Shown here piece by piece: positions 34,426 to 46,900 of a DNA stretch of 64,000 nucleotides. Each line of letters opens with the position of its first letter. The first letter of the stretch is position 1. The notes under the pieces were generated by a model. It had not been told where the DNA came from. It saw nothing but the letters and a program-made list of their open reading frames with translations, and searched no databases. The position numbers were made by a program, and so were the translations under genes. The DNA is from Fratercula arctica (Eukaryota > Chordata > Aves > Charadriiformes > Alcidae). The DNA is taken from NCBI GenBank assembly GCA_947846985.1, contig CANTUZ010000002.1, positions 151,585,889 through 151,649,888 of the forward strand. Reading direction: 5' to 3'.

Positions 34426-35389
34426 CTGGCTCCCTTAAATGTCAGTCCCACAGGGTTTAAGCTAAAGTTAATGGTGATAAATAGGAAAGTCCCCATTGAC
34501 TTGGATGGGCTTTGAAATCAAAATATACATCCATGTATACGTATATGCTTCCACAGCCTCCAGTGAGTTTATCACCATAATATCTTGAGCTCATCTAAAA
34601 AGCGTTGGATTGACACAGCGACTACAGTTCCTGTGGTCGGTTAACAATAACATTATCATCACTGCTGCGGGATGACTGAGGGGCTGATTAAACACATCTA
34701 GAGGAGGGTTTGTCCAGTGAAAGATGCCCAGCTCCCATTGCTATGAATCTGGGTATCAAGCAGATTTCCCAGACATGGAGGTCTGCCTGCACCAGGGCAT
34801 TGAAAGGTTTTACTCTGGCTGGATGCTGCTGTGTGAGTGCTCATGGGATGGGTCCAGCTCTGCGGTGTACATGAATCACACCAGGCCACCAGAGACCAGG
34901 GGAGACAGCTGTGTCCCTCTCTGGTGCAGGGGCAACATTTTGCAAGAGGAGGTGGGGTTACCTGCCAAGCCCAGCACTGGATCTCCAATTCTTCCTCGCA
35001 CTTCTCAAATTTCTGCTTTCCCAGAGCAGAGGTCTCCTGAAATATCACCTAAGGCGTGTCCCCTTGAATTACCCAGAAGGCTGAGGTATCACCAAATGTA
35101 TGTGTTTCTGCAGGTGCTGAGCCCTCACTATGGGGATGGCCATTGTCACCTCTGAGCTTTCTGGTTCTGATGTCCAGGACTGACTTGGGCTCCCAGAGAG
35201 GCTCCAAGGGCTGAGGTTAGCAGCAGTGTGGCTCCTCCGGTGTCTGGGTGGGAGACCAAAGCTGGCAATGCTTTAGGCTGCTCCCTGGGTCTGCTCACGC
35301 TGCTTCCTCTACCCGAGCTTGCTCAACATTCCTCTAAATATTTTCTAAAGAAAAAGGAGTTATAGCGGCTCCAGGGAGCAGCACACCTT

Positions 35390-36030
35390 TTGTTAAATTA
35401 TTTTTAAAGATTAACTCCTGCCTTATTATGCAGTAAGAGTTCAAACCTTCCAAGTCACATGAGCACTACTAATCAACATTTTCCTGCCCAACCTGTTAAA
35501 ACTTCCATTAACTCATCCCCCATTTAAAGACATGATAACATTTTGCATCCAATTTCCCATATAATTAGATTTTACAAACACTGTTAGTCTTGCCGAGACT
35601 GAGACTATCAATAACAAAACACTCCATCAACTTCCAACGCTTTAACAAGATCCCCCTTTTAATTTTATCAGTCCTACGTGAATCCCTCTGATCAGGTGTT
35701 AACAAGCCAGGCTGTTTTCCTTTGATAGTCCTCAAGCGCTATAAATGTATATTCACTCCTCAAACATCAAATCAAGTGTGTTGTAAAGGTTTTTCAGTTT
35801 CCCATTCACTGCTTCATTTTTATAAATCTTTGTTGTTTAAAATCTCCCATGTTAATTGTTTATCATAGCAACATCAGTGTCGTATCTGGGAAGGAGAAAA
35901 TAGTTGATTTTAAGGAAAGAAACAGCCCGTATTTACGTTGCTGGCATGCCACAAGTAATTTATTTGATTTATGTTATATTATCCAAACATGTAAATTTTT
36001 ATGAATTTTATCAGTGGTCCACATCTATGT
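35390..36030. promoter_or_regulatory. Candidate conserved non-coding element
   Basis: This stretch has few simple repeats, no open frame and a high density of developmental factor-type motifs: CCTTTGATAG (TCF-like), TTAATTGTTTATCATAGCAAC-type homeobox/forkhead/RFX clusters near 35852, AGATTAACT, and TAATTTATTTGATTTATG near 35957. This texture is typical of vertebrate enhancers in gene deserts. Conservation could not be tested. Confidence 0.3.
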
Positions 36031-36438
36031 GTCAAGAACACCTAATTTTTGCATGATGGGTAAAGTATCTTCAGTGGATCATCACCATACAACAGAAGAC
36101 AGCTGAATTTCATTTTGTCCTTGGAGAAGGCCCTTCAAATTTCTGCACTTGTTGCTCCACCTGGAAGTTCTGGGGTCTTTCTGAATATATCAGTGTCTCT
36201 TATTGCCCTTCAAACATGCTTCAGGCCTGGCAGATTCACACTTCTGGGGGAACTCCCAAAACAAAGATATCCAGCAACTGAAGAGCCCTGAGGACAAATA
36301 AAATTGTATAAGAACACAAAAGATTTGTGTTCAAAACTTGTATAAGAACACTATTAACTCATGCCTCATTATGCAGTTTCTTATATGGTGTTAAGGATAT
36401 TAGTATCTCTTGGGGAGAAAAGGCAAACAATGACATTG

Positions 36439-36474
36439 TCTGGAACTGTGATCTGGAACTGTGATCTGGAACTG
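36439..36474. repeat. 13-nt tandem repeat, 2.8 copies
   Basis: TCTGGAACTGTGA occurs twice exactly, then TCTGGAACTG as a partial third copy. Confidence 0.95.
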
Positions 36475-36664
36475 CACAGATTTTCAGTCAAAAAGCTCTT
36501 AGGACTGCATATAGCAAAGTTTCTGACACTGACCCTACCATTCTTTTTTCTGTATCTTTTTTAAAAGCTGTAAAGAATTTTAATGCTGATTTTTGCCATA
36601 TAATTCAATAAGTCAAGGCCATAATACCTGAAATTTAGAGCCATTGTTTAACTGCTTAAATGAA

Positions 36665-36720
36665 TTTCAATATTTAATATTTTAACCAAATCTTTAAATT
36701 AAATAAATTTAAATATTGAA
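36665..36720. repeat. 12-bp inverted repeat
   Basis: TTCAATATTTAA (36665-36676) is the exact complement of TTAAATATTGAA (36709-36720), around a 32-nt AT-rich loop. Confidence 0.85.
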
Positions 36721-37378
36721 TGCTGCATGGGAAAAAAATCTACATCAATATTTTCACCTTTCTGGATTTATATTACATCAAACTCTTTACAAACTTTCCC
36801 CAGGGGAACACTGCCACTGCCCAGGAGCTCAATACGTGAAGAATCTACCCATAAATAATCATAAACTCTTTTCATGCCTACTACAGTCTTGCAGTGAGCA
36901 CCCAATCAGTGCTACAGTTATTTTTTTCTCAACTTATGTAAAAAAATCACATTTCATGGACATCTTAAAAAGCATCTAAACATAGATCTAAAAAGCCTAA
37001 ATAATGTTAACAACAGTGGTTCAATTTGTACCAAAAATAGAACAGATAATGAAAGAGGGAAAGAAAATGAATCATGAAAACTATCTCCGGAGAAACAGTA
37101 ATACAACATACTTCTCTGATGACATATGAGCCTCCTGAAAAAAGTGAAAACCTTTATCCCCCAACTACAGTATTTCTAATTTCCTTACCCTTAAACTATC
37201 CCGCACAGAGAGTGGTGTTGGTATTGAGCATTCTCCGTAAAGACTGATTTACAGATTCTGGCAATACTTTTTTTTTCTCCTCTGTCATTTTTAAAAGAGT
37301 TTTTATATTTTCCTGGTGTTTCAGATTTAAATTTAACCTAAGTAACTTTCATTGCCAGGCAAAATAAAGCAAAGACAG

Positions 37379-37434
37379 AATCAACCAATAAGGAATTATG
37401 GAACACAATCAATCAATAAAGAATTATAGAACAC
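37379..37434. repeat. 28-nt tandem duplication
   Basis: Two adjacent 28-nt copies (37379-37406 and 37407-37434) differ at three positions: C to T and twice G to A. Confidence 0.95.
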
Positions 37435-39914
37435 ATTAATGCCAATCAACATGATTTTGTGGAAAATAGATTTTCTGCTATTTCATTTTTTGATGAGATC
37501 ACATATTGGCTAATAAACATAATAGTTCAGATTTAGCACAGGTATATTCCTGCAAAGTCATGTGGTTTAGCACTATAGCAGTTAAAATGTCAATACAGCA
37601 CACATTCAGTGGATTAAGATCTGGCCAGCTGGCAGATTTCAAAATGCATTTGTCGATGGGGAATTGTTACCAAACGGCTGTGTTGCTTCTGGAAATTCCC
37701 CAGCGGGCTGTTCCATGTCTAACACTGTTCAACATTTTTATCAACTCTCTATTTGAACGTTTTGTAATAAGCTTTGATTTTTCTTGATACATCTGACAGA
37801 TTAGTTAGCATTTAGTGGTGCACATGTTTTCTACAAACTGCTAACCTCTTGTCGAATGGAGTTTTGCTCTGATTCGTTCTGTTGCTTCTTGTGGCCTGGG
37901 CATGAAGTTTAACTTTTTAAGGTCTGTTGTGAGGGTCCACATAGAATCCTGTCTATTTTTCTCTTTGTCTCAGAAACAAATGAAGACATTGCCATTGCAA
38001 TTTCTAGTGCTCAGCTCAAGCGACTGGAGAATTCACTCTCTAATGTGTTGTGCTATGGAAAGGGAGAAAATTTTGTATATTTCTTCCCTGAATGGTTTAG
38101 TTATACATTGGAAGCCTCTATTTTTGAATCTGCAGAAGTTTAACTCCCACTTAAAAGAATCTCTTCAGCTGTAATCTTAATAAGGGATGAATAATTCTGG
38201 TAATGTTTTGCACACATATAACGTTCTTTATTTCAGGATGTTGCAGAGCTGAAAAAATGTTAAATCATTAGGAGGGCAACATAATAATATAATAATAACA
38301 ATCAAAGCAAAGTCACTTAATGGTATAAGTTTGCTGATTTGAAGGCCGAGGAGACATCCTGAGTATTGTGAGAAGGAGGTACCCTTGGTCGGTATCTGTT
38401 CAGAAGTTAAAGGAAAGAGTCTGGAAGAGGCTAACAGAATAGGATGAAGTGAGAAAATTATTTGAGCATTTTTTCAGTATTTGGGACCATTTCTTTTATG
38501 AACAGCCAGATTTTAAAGAGAGAGAAAGCATGGTATTGTTCTTCAAACCGAGGAAAGGTGCTGGGCAGTTTTTATGTTTCAGAGGATGACAATGGTTGCA
38601 CAAAGATTGTCCTCTGGTTTTGGAGTGAGGAGTCTGTGGGTTTTGCACGTCACCAACCCTAATAGAAGAATTGGATCACTGCAGGGGTTGTTGTGAGAGC
38701 CTCCCCTGCAGACTAGAGCAGCAGCCAGCAAATTAACAAGCAAAGTGGCAAAGAGGTGGTGGGAAAGATTACTTGTGAATCAACCTTGTTGGAACAACTA
38801 GCTAAAAGCAATTAGCAGGGCAGCTAACAGCAGCGCTGGTCAGTGGGAAGAGCCAGCCACAAACATTGCCAGTAGACAGCACCCACCAAGAGTGGAGCAA
38901 GCGAAGGACCATTTGCAGATGGGGCTGTGCCTGGCTGTGAGGGCTACGAGCAGGAGCATCTACTGCTAGCAATGACCAGGGCAGTCACAGAGGCCAGCCA
39001 ACTGCCTTAGGTAGAGCTCAGGGATGACTCTGCTCTAGAATAACCATCCTACTACTGAGATGTGCTCGAATCTGGATCAAAACCCATGAATAGGATGCAA
39101 CAAGAAGAGGATGGCTATGGCTGGCACCAAAGCACTGATCTTTCAGAGGTCTCTCTTGGCTGCTCTGGAGCGAACAGGTACCTCAAGGGGGAATGGGATC
39201 ATGTTTCCTTTTCTTGTTGGACTTTCCTAGGTTGGAAAGATGTGACTGGAGCTCAAGCATGTGCTATAGAAGGGCAGTTACAAGTTAAATTTTATGTAGG
39301 TCAAAAAAGAAAATAAAAAGCACTATTAGTCTCATAGTTTATACTTTAAAGACAAACTGCTAGTGGAAAATTTGCTTTCCATTTACTTACCCTTATTAGA
39401 TTCAGATCCTGTTATTTGCACATGGTTTGCCAATAGGTGGTAGCTACCGAACTTTGGCTTCTGTTTCTTTGTTCTGAGGAACCCTTGGCCATGCAAGAAT
39501 CAGATGTCTTGGATATAGTCTTAAATGGGCAATAAACCCAACCTCCACAAAACACTTTCACTCAGGAGAGTAGGAGATATCCTTGTACCAAGTATATTAC
39601 TTGTAAATAGAAATGAATATATATATCCAGATATATCTCTACTTTATTAATCTGCATTCAGAGCTGCCCCTAATTAATTAGATATTGTGTTAAGGCTTTT
39701 TGCAAGTTTTACTCAGTCTGCTACTCCCATCTGCATTGTGGGACTTTTTGAAGAATAGGATATGGCATGACTTGAAGAAAGGAGAGGTTCTATCACTAGG
39801 AGTTCATAGGATTTGCTGAAGAATTTCTAAAGAACTAGAGATTCATGTTATTAGCAATAATGTTTTGCACTTTTCATACGAAGGTCAGACAGATTGGCAA
39901 ATATTAAATACTTG

Positions 39915-40035
39915 TGTTTCACAACAGCCTTCTCTCTTTGAGACACACATCTGACAGTCTTGAAGGATGAAACATGGAGAAGTGACGTGACAAGCTAGAA
40001 GGCGATACCCTGCTGAGAGTTCAAGTCCATCCGTT
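39915..40035 (-). mobile_element. Probable MIR-type SINE relic
   Basis: The plus strand reads TTTCACAACAGCCTTC, then GATGAAACATGGAGAAGTGA followed by CGTGACAAGCTAGAAGG, then GAGAGTTCAAGTCCATCC. The order matches the reverse MIR consensus (CTCACAACAGCCCT, GATGAGGAAACTGAGGCACA, AGAAGTGAAGTGACTTG, AGCTAG, GGGATTCAAACCCAGG). It is older and more eroded than the copies at 12 kb and 34.3 kb. Confidence 0.5.
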
Positions 40036-42862
40036 TCTGCTAAAGCCAACAGGAATTCGAGGTTTTTTTGCAGGGCAAGAGTATGCAGAGCCATACTCCC
40101 AGCGTCCCGCTCTGCTCACAGACCAGCAGTGATTCTTCATTGTAATACTGTGTTATCTCCGTGAAGGGATGACGGGACTTCATGAAGGGACTTCAAACAA
40201 ACCTCTGTGGTTTTGTAATATTTGTATCTCAGTGGCCTGTGTGGCACCCTTCCTCCTGGCAATGTTTTGTCACTTATGCTCAAGGCTGGACTATTTTAGG
40301 AGCCAAATGAACAGTACTACAGAGTAATGGCAAAAATCCTCAGTTTTCTTTTGACTGGTAAAGTTATTGTCAAATTCAACGCTGAGCTGCAGACCGCATG
40401 TTGCTCTCTTTTAAAGTACATGGAAAACTGCTGTGAAGCACAAGCTGTCAAGATTAGGTGGTGTAAGCAATTATCTTCTATCTTGACTGGACTGATGTGG
40501 GTTGGGCGCGCTCGTTTCCATTGTAGTCATGTCATTTCTAGATGAAGCCGCAAACGGGTAGGCAAAAGTACAGAAAAGGTGTGATTCAGTGTGGCTGCTG
40601 CTGAATGTCACAGCATCTGCCATACCGACCTCTGCTCTGTGACAAAGCAAGAAAAAGAGAGTTCATTGATCATTTAACGCAATGCTGGTGTGTCAGGGCT
40701 TAGGGCTTCACAGACTCCACTGTGAAGCAAGTGGGTTGATTTCAAAGCTTCAGAAAAGCCTGACATGAGTAAAAGTAAGTTATGAAATAACAGAGAATTG
40801 CATTCAAAACTCCCGATTTAGGTATGAACAAAGGATAAAAGCAGCAGCAGTAAGCAGAGATATGCCCTTTGGGGTCTGTTACTGATAGCACATGTGTAAA
40901 GAGGAGAGAAAGGCACACAAATCCTCGCCTTCTGCACCCCTGCCATTTGAGAAAGGATCACATAAAAAAAACCCCACAGCAGCATGGTACAAGAAGAGCA
41001 CACACTTTTCCCACTGCTTTCCTTCTGGTGGGGAGTCACGTATATGTTGAAATATTTCCCTCCTCCAGCCACAGCAGCATAACCCAAAAAGAGTTTTATT
41101 TTGCTTCAGTGAAACAAGATAATTTATAATAGCACAAAATGTCTCGCATAGGTATAGCAACTTAAAAAGTAGATTTCACCATGGCAGTGAGGAACTCCGG
41201 GCTTACAGAACTGCATAGTTTAAAAATTGAAGCACAGACTAGGCCTTGGGGTACATGATTCTGGAATGAAAGTACAAAGCATCTTTATTAATATTATAAA
41301 AAAATTTTACCCATAGATGAACTAAATCTGAAGTAAGCCTTTCTTCTGAGGCTTCCTCTGTCTGTTAGCCTTCTGTTTGTTTGTAAAGTTTACATGCTTC
41401 CTGGGTTTGACCAAAACCAGCGCTACTGAAATAACTTGAGAAATGTTATCACTCTGATGTTTCTGAGCCAGCTAGGATTAGAAATGACTGGAAATGTTAT
41501 GGAAGAGCCTGTTTTCATGAGATTTCCATCCAGATATCTAGACCAAAGGGTTTTCTTGCTCTGTGAACTCACAGAACACCTTTCCGTGCTCTTTGATGTA
41601 AACTCCTTGTTTCCTGTAGCATAAAGAAAAGTCTCCCCTGCATTGTATCTATGCAAATTACAACAAGCAGATCAATATAAGCTCACCTTTTAAGACCCGA
41701 CCTTTTGTTTGAACTGTTAACACCTGAAAGATGGAAGTTTTTCAGTTCTCAAATCTGGGTATTAGAGTTTGTTTGTTGAATTAGGAAAAGATTGTGTTAT
41801 TATCTGTCCTTTCAGGATGGTGCACTAAGCATAGGAAATACGATATTCTTTTAAGCCAACAGAAACCAGAATGTACAGAGTTAAAGTCCTAACCCCATCC
41901 TTAGGGTACCTTGTTTTCTTTACACAATTACCTGTGGTCTCAGTCTGTTAGATGATCTCAGCTTTGCATTTGCAGCAACACTGAGACAATTGACTTAGGG
42001 ATGAAGTTTCCAGCTTCAACTTGAAAGATCCCTTGTGTTTGTGGATTCAGGTCAGACACTTAGTGTTGCCTGAACCTAATTGCTGTTTGTTTTTGCTTTG
42101 CATTGTCTTCTGAAAGGCAGTCCAAGGAAAGAGGGAGGCCTGGGAAAAACAAACTGGTTTGCAGATCAAAATGGCTTCAAACGCAGCATTAGGACCACCT
42201 CCAAGTCTAAACAAAGATTTGGCAGAAAGGTTATCTCTTTGCTCCCCAAACCTTGCCACTTCCTGCAGAAGTCCTGCTTTTCCCCTTTCAAGCCAAGACT
42301 GCTATTACCTTACTCTTGTCTCCCATATCAAGTTCAGCCTGATTATGCAGGCGATGCAGCCCTACTTTGCCTCCCTTTGCCCAGTTTTGACCCAGAGTTT
42401 TGTTTCTCAGTCCCATACGAGGAGGCTGGGTGACTTGGCTGTTAGTGACCATGGTTTAAGTCACAGATACCATAGTAACCACCTAGAGCTGTCATCTTTG
42501 ATTAGCAAATGCATAGTCCTGCTCATCCTTTCCTGAGGCCAAGCAACCCCCTTTTTAGTTTTGGGCCTCCTTTAAAAGTTGGGTCAGTCTGGCAAGCATT
42601 TCTAAAGGCTTCAGGCACCACTGAAAGGGCAACGCCATTAGAACACGCACTTTGTGTTTGTATGCGTGTTCACACAGCAGCGTTTCCTTTTAATGTTTTA
42701 ATGTAGCTATAACAAGTGTTACCTGGATATGTATCGTAGGCTCAAACTGCAAACTGTATTGACTCAAAATTTTATTTGACTTTATACCTAGTAAATAACT
42801 CTTCTTCTGAGTTTAATTGATATGGTGATGATCTTTGCAAGACATTTGAATGATTATAAATG

Positions 42863-42940
42863 ATAGTGTACACTATTGAGACACTCATCTCAAGATTGGG
42901 ATGTCTCATCAGAATAAGCTGATGAAATGCCTGAGACATC
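42863..42940. repeat. Two adjacent dyad symmetries
   Basis: ATAGTGTACACTAT (42863-42876) is a 14-bp perfect palindrome. Next to it, GATGTCTCA (42900-42908) pairs with TGAGACATC (42932-42940), with an inner TCAG/CTGA pairing and a 9-nt bulge. Confidence 0.75.
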
Positions 42941-43915
42941 TTGTTATCATAGAGTAATGGGTTCCTGCAGGTGAGCTGATTGGTAGTAAATGTTTGTGCA
43001 CATATTTGTAACTAAGACATACAGCGGGCTGACAGAAATGAGATCATGTCATTAGTTCCCATGAACAAATGACAATTATTTCCTAATTCACCTTTCTTTT
43101 GCCATAACTAAGTCTACACACATGGGCAGTTACCATTGCTCTGATGATACACAGCAACAGCTTAAGCTGTCATGACTTGATCAGAGATCGTTTTGCAGTT
43201 AATTTAGCCTCTGCTACAAGGGTTTCATAACCTCTCTTCTTTCTTCTTTCACAGAGATGAACAAAATGGATTTGAAGTTTGACTGCAGTTGCTAAAGTCC
43301 CCCACAATTCATATAATAACGATCATCATCATAAGAAAAATAAAAATCCCTGGCTGAAATAAGTGACGGTTCTACAGCCTTTTGCGAAGAAAGATCTAAA
43401 TCAAGCGAGTGTGACTGTCTGAAGGCGCTAAAAGAAACTGGGCAATTTCACAAAGTGGATTGGAGACACTGCTTACTTATGTGAACTCAGCTTGTGATTA
43501 AAACAGTGAAGAAAGAGTATCTGGAGATCTCAGTAAATCTTTTCGGAGCGAGTTCTGTATGCAGACTACAGTTATGGCAATAAACAGACTCTATTCTGCC
43601 AAAGCAGTATAGCAAGCGAAAACTGATCTCAGACTTTGTGTAGGAACTCGAGGTAAAAATTATCACCATGCAAAGTAATGACCATGAACTTAGCTGCAAG
43701 CTGGTTTTCCTGCTGACAGCAAAGACTGAAGAAAAAATCTGTGGCAGGATCAATGCAGCAGAATAGGAACACGTAGTGACAGTAAATTACTCATGAGAAG
43801 ACTGACTGGCTGCATCTTAGAATTAGCTCTACAAGGGAATGAGGAATATATTGCTCTACAGGGCATTACAAGTAAAACGTCAGCAGGCTGGGAGATCTAC
43901 CCACACATCTTTCTT

Positions 43916-43934
43916 AAAAAAAAAAAAAAAAAAA
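43916..43934. repeat. Poly-A run (19 A)
   Basis: A homopolymer with no recognisable retroposed gene next to it. Confidence 0.95.
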
Positions 43935-46900
43935 TGCCCAAAGTTGGTGGTGAATAGCAAATGTTTTGCCAAAAATGCAAGGAAGCAGGTTATCTGCACG
44001 TGAATAAGGGACAAACTACATTACGGCCACAATATTCTGCGAACTGAAAAGGCAGTATGGGTATGGAGCAGGCATGACTCCCTCCCTTGTTGGGCCATGT
44101 CTGTTCAAGCCACTTTCACTCTGCATAAAGAGACTCTGCAAGCAGAACATACACAATTTAAGAGTACAAAGTCTTATTTAGCACATAAGACAGGTAACTA
44201 AGAGTAGGAAGCACCCATAAATGTGCTCGTTACCACTTATAAGACACCCGATGGTGGCCTGGCAGTCACCACCCAAGGGAAGGCCATCCTCCGCTGCTGC
44301 TAGGAACAGCAAGACCCTTGATGCTGTTCAGTTGTCATCTTTCAACTTTTTGCTTTTTTCTTGGGGCCATATATGTCTCATGTCAGTATTTTTCCTCTTG
44401 AAACCTCTTCCTCAGGCATTTCAAAGGAATGGAAGTACTGAATTGCCAAGTTAATCTAGTTTTATATAGAGCTTTGCTTTATCAGTGTCATGCTATATTG
44501 ATAACACTAAACATATAAAATGGGCTTTATTAATACATATTAATATTTAATACCAGCACTTATTTTTGCAATAAATATGTAAATCAGTAATTACAGACTT
44601 ATTTAATAGAGTTGAAGAGAAGCAGACGTCACATTTTATCATCTCTACAAATGTAGTTGTAAACTACTGATAGTGAACAACAAAATGCCCGATAATCATA
44701 ATTTTGGGATCTAGAAACAGTTACTGTTTTACAATAGCAACATTCATACAGTGTCTTACTGACAGCTGAGATGTGTCCCCCAGCAGTTTTATTAGCTGCA
44801 GTGCCAAAGCTTAATAATGGATTAAATCTTATGACCTGCTCAAACTGCATGTGAATGGTTAAACCTTTCCTTCAAACTTGCTTTCCTTTTTGAGACATAA
44901 AATTCATTGTGGTCTTCTTTGTCAACTCTTTCAAGGGTTGAGGGATGTCTTTAACCAATTTTCTATGAGACTCTTTCAATTATGAATTCACGTGCTATCA
45001 TTGCTGATTGTTATTGCTCTTAGAAACACTCTGATTCCGGCAAGAGATTGCCACAAAAGAAAAAATATTTAAAAATCTGTTTGATTAGTGAATAACTTCA
45101 TCAAATGAAAAAAGCAATCAAGCAGTCCATGTTTGTCAGTGAGTTATCTCTGTGACATATTAACTCATGCAGAAAGCCCTTTGTTCTGTGGAGTTTATTA
45201 AAAAATAATTATCACATCCTCATGAGTCAACCTGTCTAAATGCAGATACATTAAGACAGATTGTCTTGTAGCCTGTAGTTTGTGAGACAGTTTTCCCTCA
45301 GTAGGTGGGCTGTTCTATATTGTTACTGTTTTAATATACCATCCTTTTATTCCAAAGAAACACAGCTCACCACTTTGACGTGATTAACTTCTACAAATCT
45401 TTATTATAGGAACAGTGATTAAGTTTTGGGTCCAAGACAGGTATGTGTCCTCTAATCTATGCCATTTTCCTTCAAGCTAAACTGTTCCCAAGTTCAATCA
45501 TAATGTCCACTATCCCCTTCCTGCACACTGTTTAAGCCCAAAGTCAACTCCAAACTACTTAAGTATTAGCACCACTTAATTAGTCCATCTCTTTCAAACA
45601 TTTTTCCAGTTCTGGGAATGTGAGGTTTTTTTCGCTACTGAATTTCATTCCCCAGCATGGACCTAGTTTACAGTGAGATTACAATCTCTGCTATGAAAAT
45701 CCTAAATTACATTTATGTGTTTCAAAATCTTGACCAAAACATTCAATGGATTTATACTGGAGCATTATTGGATAAGCCAAGCAATTTTTTCCTTTCCTTC
45801 ACTGTGAGTGGGTGGGGTGTAATATACTCTTTGGGTGTGTACAGCTGCACTGCTTACAGTGGAGTCACTTTTTGTCTGCCCCATGGTAAGAAGAGGGGAT
45901 CTGGCTGTATTCTGATGGATTAATTCTGTTTTAACACCAGGATGAATGAAAATGGAATTTGGCCCCGTAACTGTTAACAGCTCAATGTATACAGCTGTCA
46001 TACAAGCCCCGCTGACAGAAACGTACAGATTTCCACTGGCAGTCAAGGAGTTTGGGTCAGATCCTTTATTCTCTGAGCTGTTACGTGTTATCTCCTCTCC
46101 ACCTCCCAGGCCCCAGTTTACGTGTGACAGCTCTTGACTTGTGGACAGTGAGAGTCCCATTGTTTTCCACGTCTCACACTCTTTTTCTCAACACAGTCGA
46201 TTTCCCTAGCAGAATTAATTCCAGCTTTGTTCTACAAATGCTAGTCACTTTCCTTAGTCACTCTAGGCATTGCGCCAATGAATTCAGACTAAACAGAGGA
46301 TATTAATTTTACTTTAGCATATATGTATTGCACAAAAGCTGGGATGCATAAAGGTTTAGTTCCAAGAACTACAGTAAAACAGTTGTGTAAGCTTTCAAAT
46401 TTGAACGTCAGTGATAACTTGCAGAGGGAATTAGAGGCACTTAAGAGGAAGCCCTCTCAGATTTTCTTTTTCTAATGAATAAATACCATAAGAAGGTGGG
46501 CTGTGAAGTATGACTCCTTCACTTGAAGAAGTGGATGAGGTCAAATTAACCTTGGGCTACTACCTTTTGATATTGTGCATGCCTGTGGTTTCCAGGTGTG
46601 GGTTACGGGAAGGTGTTGAACTCTGTCCCGAGAGTGCTTAAGACATTTTGCACCAGTGAGGGGGAAGACTCTGGCTGCTAGAATCTGAATGCTACCAAAG
46701 CATTTGTTTAAAAATAGTTACAATATTGGGAAAAGTGAAACACCTTCCTCGCCTCATGGAAATGGCCTTGTAACCAGTGCAGCCGCTCAATCTATGCTGC
46801 CTGAGAAAACTGAATGTCTGTTAATGTTTGCTAGGAACTGTCAATCCAATCAGTAGATAAAATTTGCTAAATTAGGCTGTATGTTATGAACTCCCCTTTT

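Larger units (their letters stand above)
34426..39914. other. Non-genic stretch
   Basis: I see no gene here. The block 35390-36030 is the best conserved-enhancer candidate in the window and is listed separately. Also present are a 13-nt tandem repeat (36439-36474), a 12-bp inverted repeat (36665-36720), a 28-nt duplication (37379-37434) and an (AAT)n-like run (38279-38300). The 143-codon frame 34724-35155 overlaps an opposite-strand frame and is not recognisable. Confidence 0.55.

Noticed and set aside
34724..35155. 143-codon plus-strand frame
   Set aside because: A mirrored 116-codon frame lies on the other strand, and there is no domain or splice context.
39432..39446. CTCF-like CCAATAGGTGGTAGC
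   Set aside because: Two mismatches at important core positions, so much weaker than the site at 16876.
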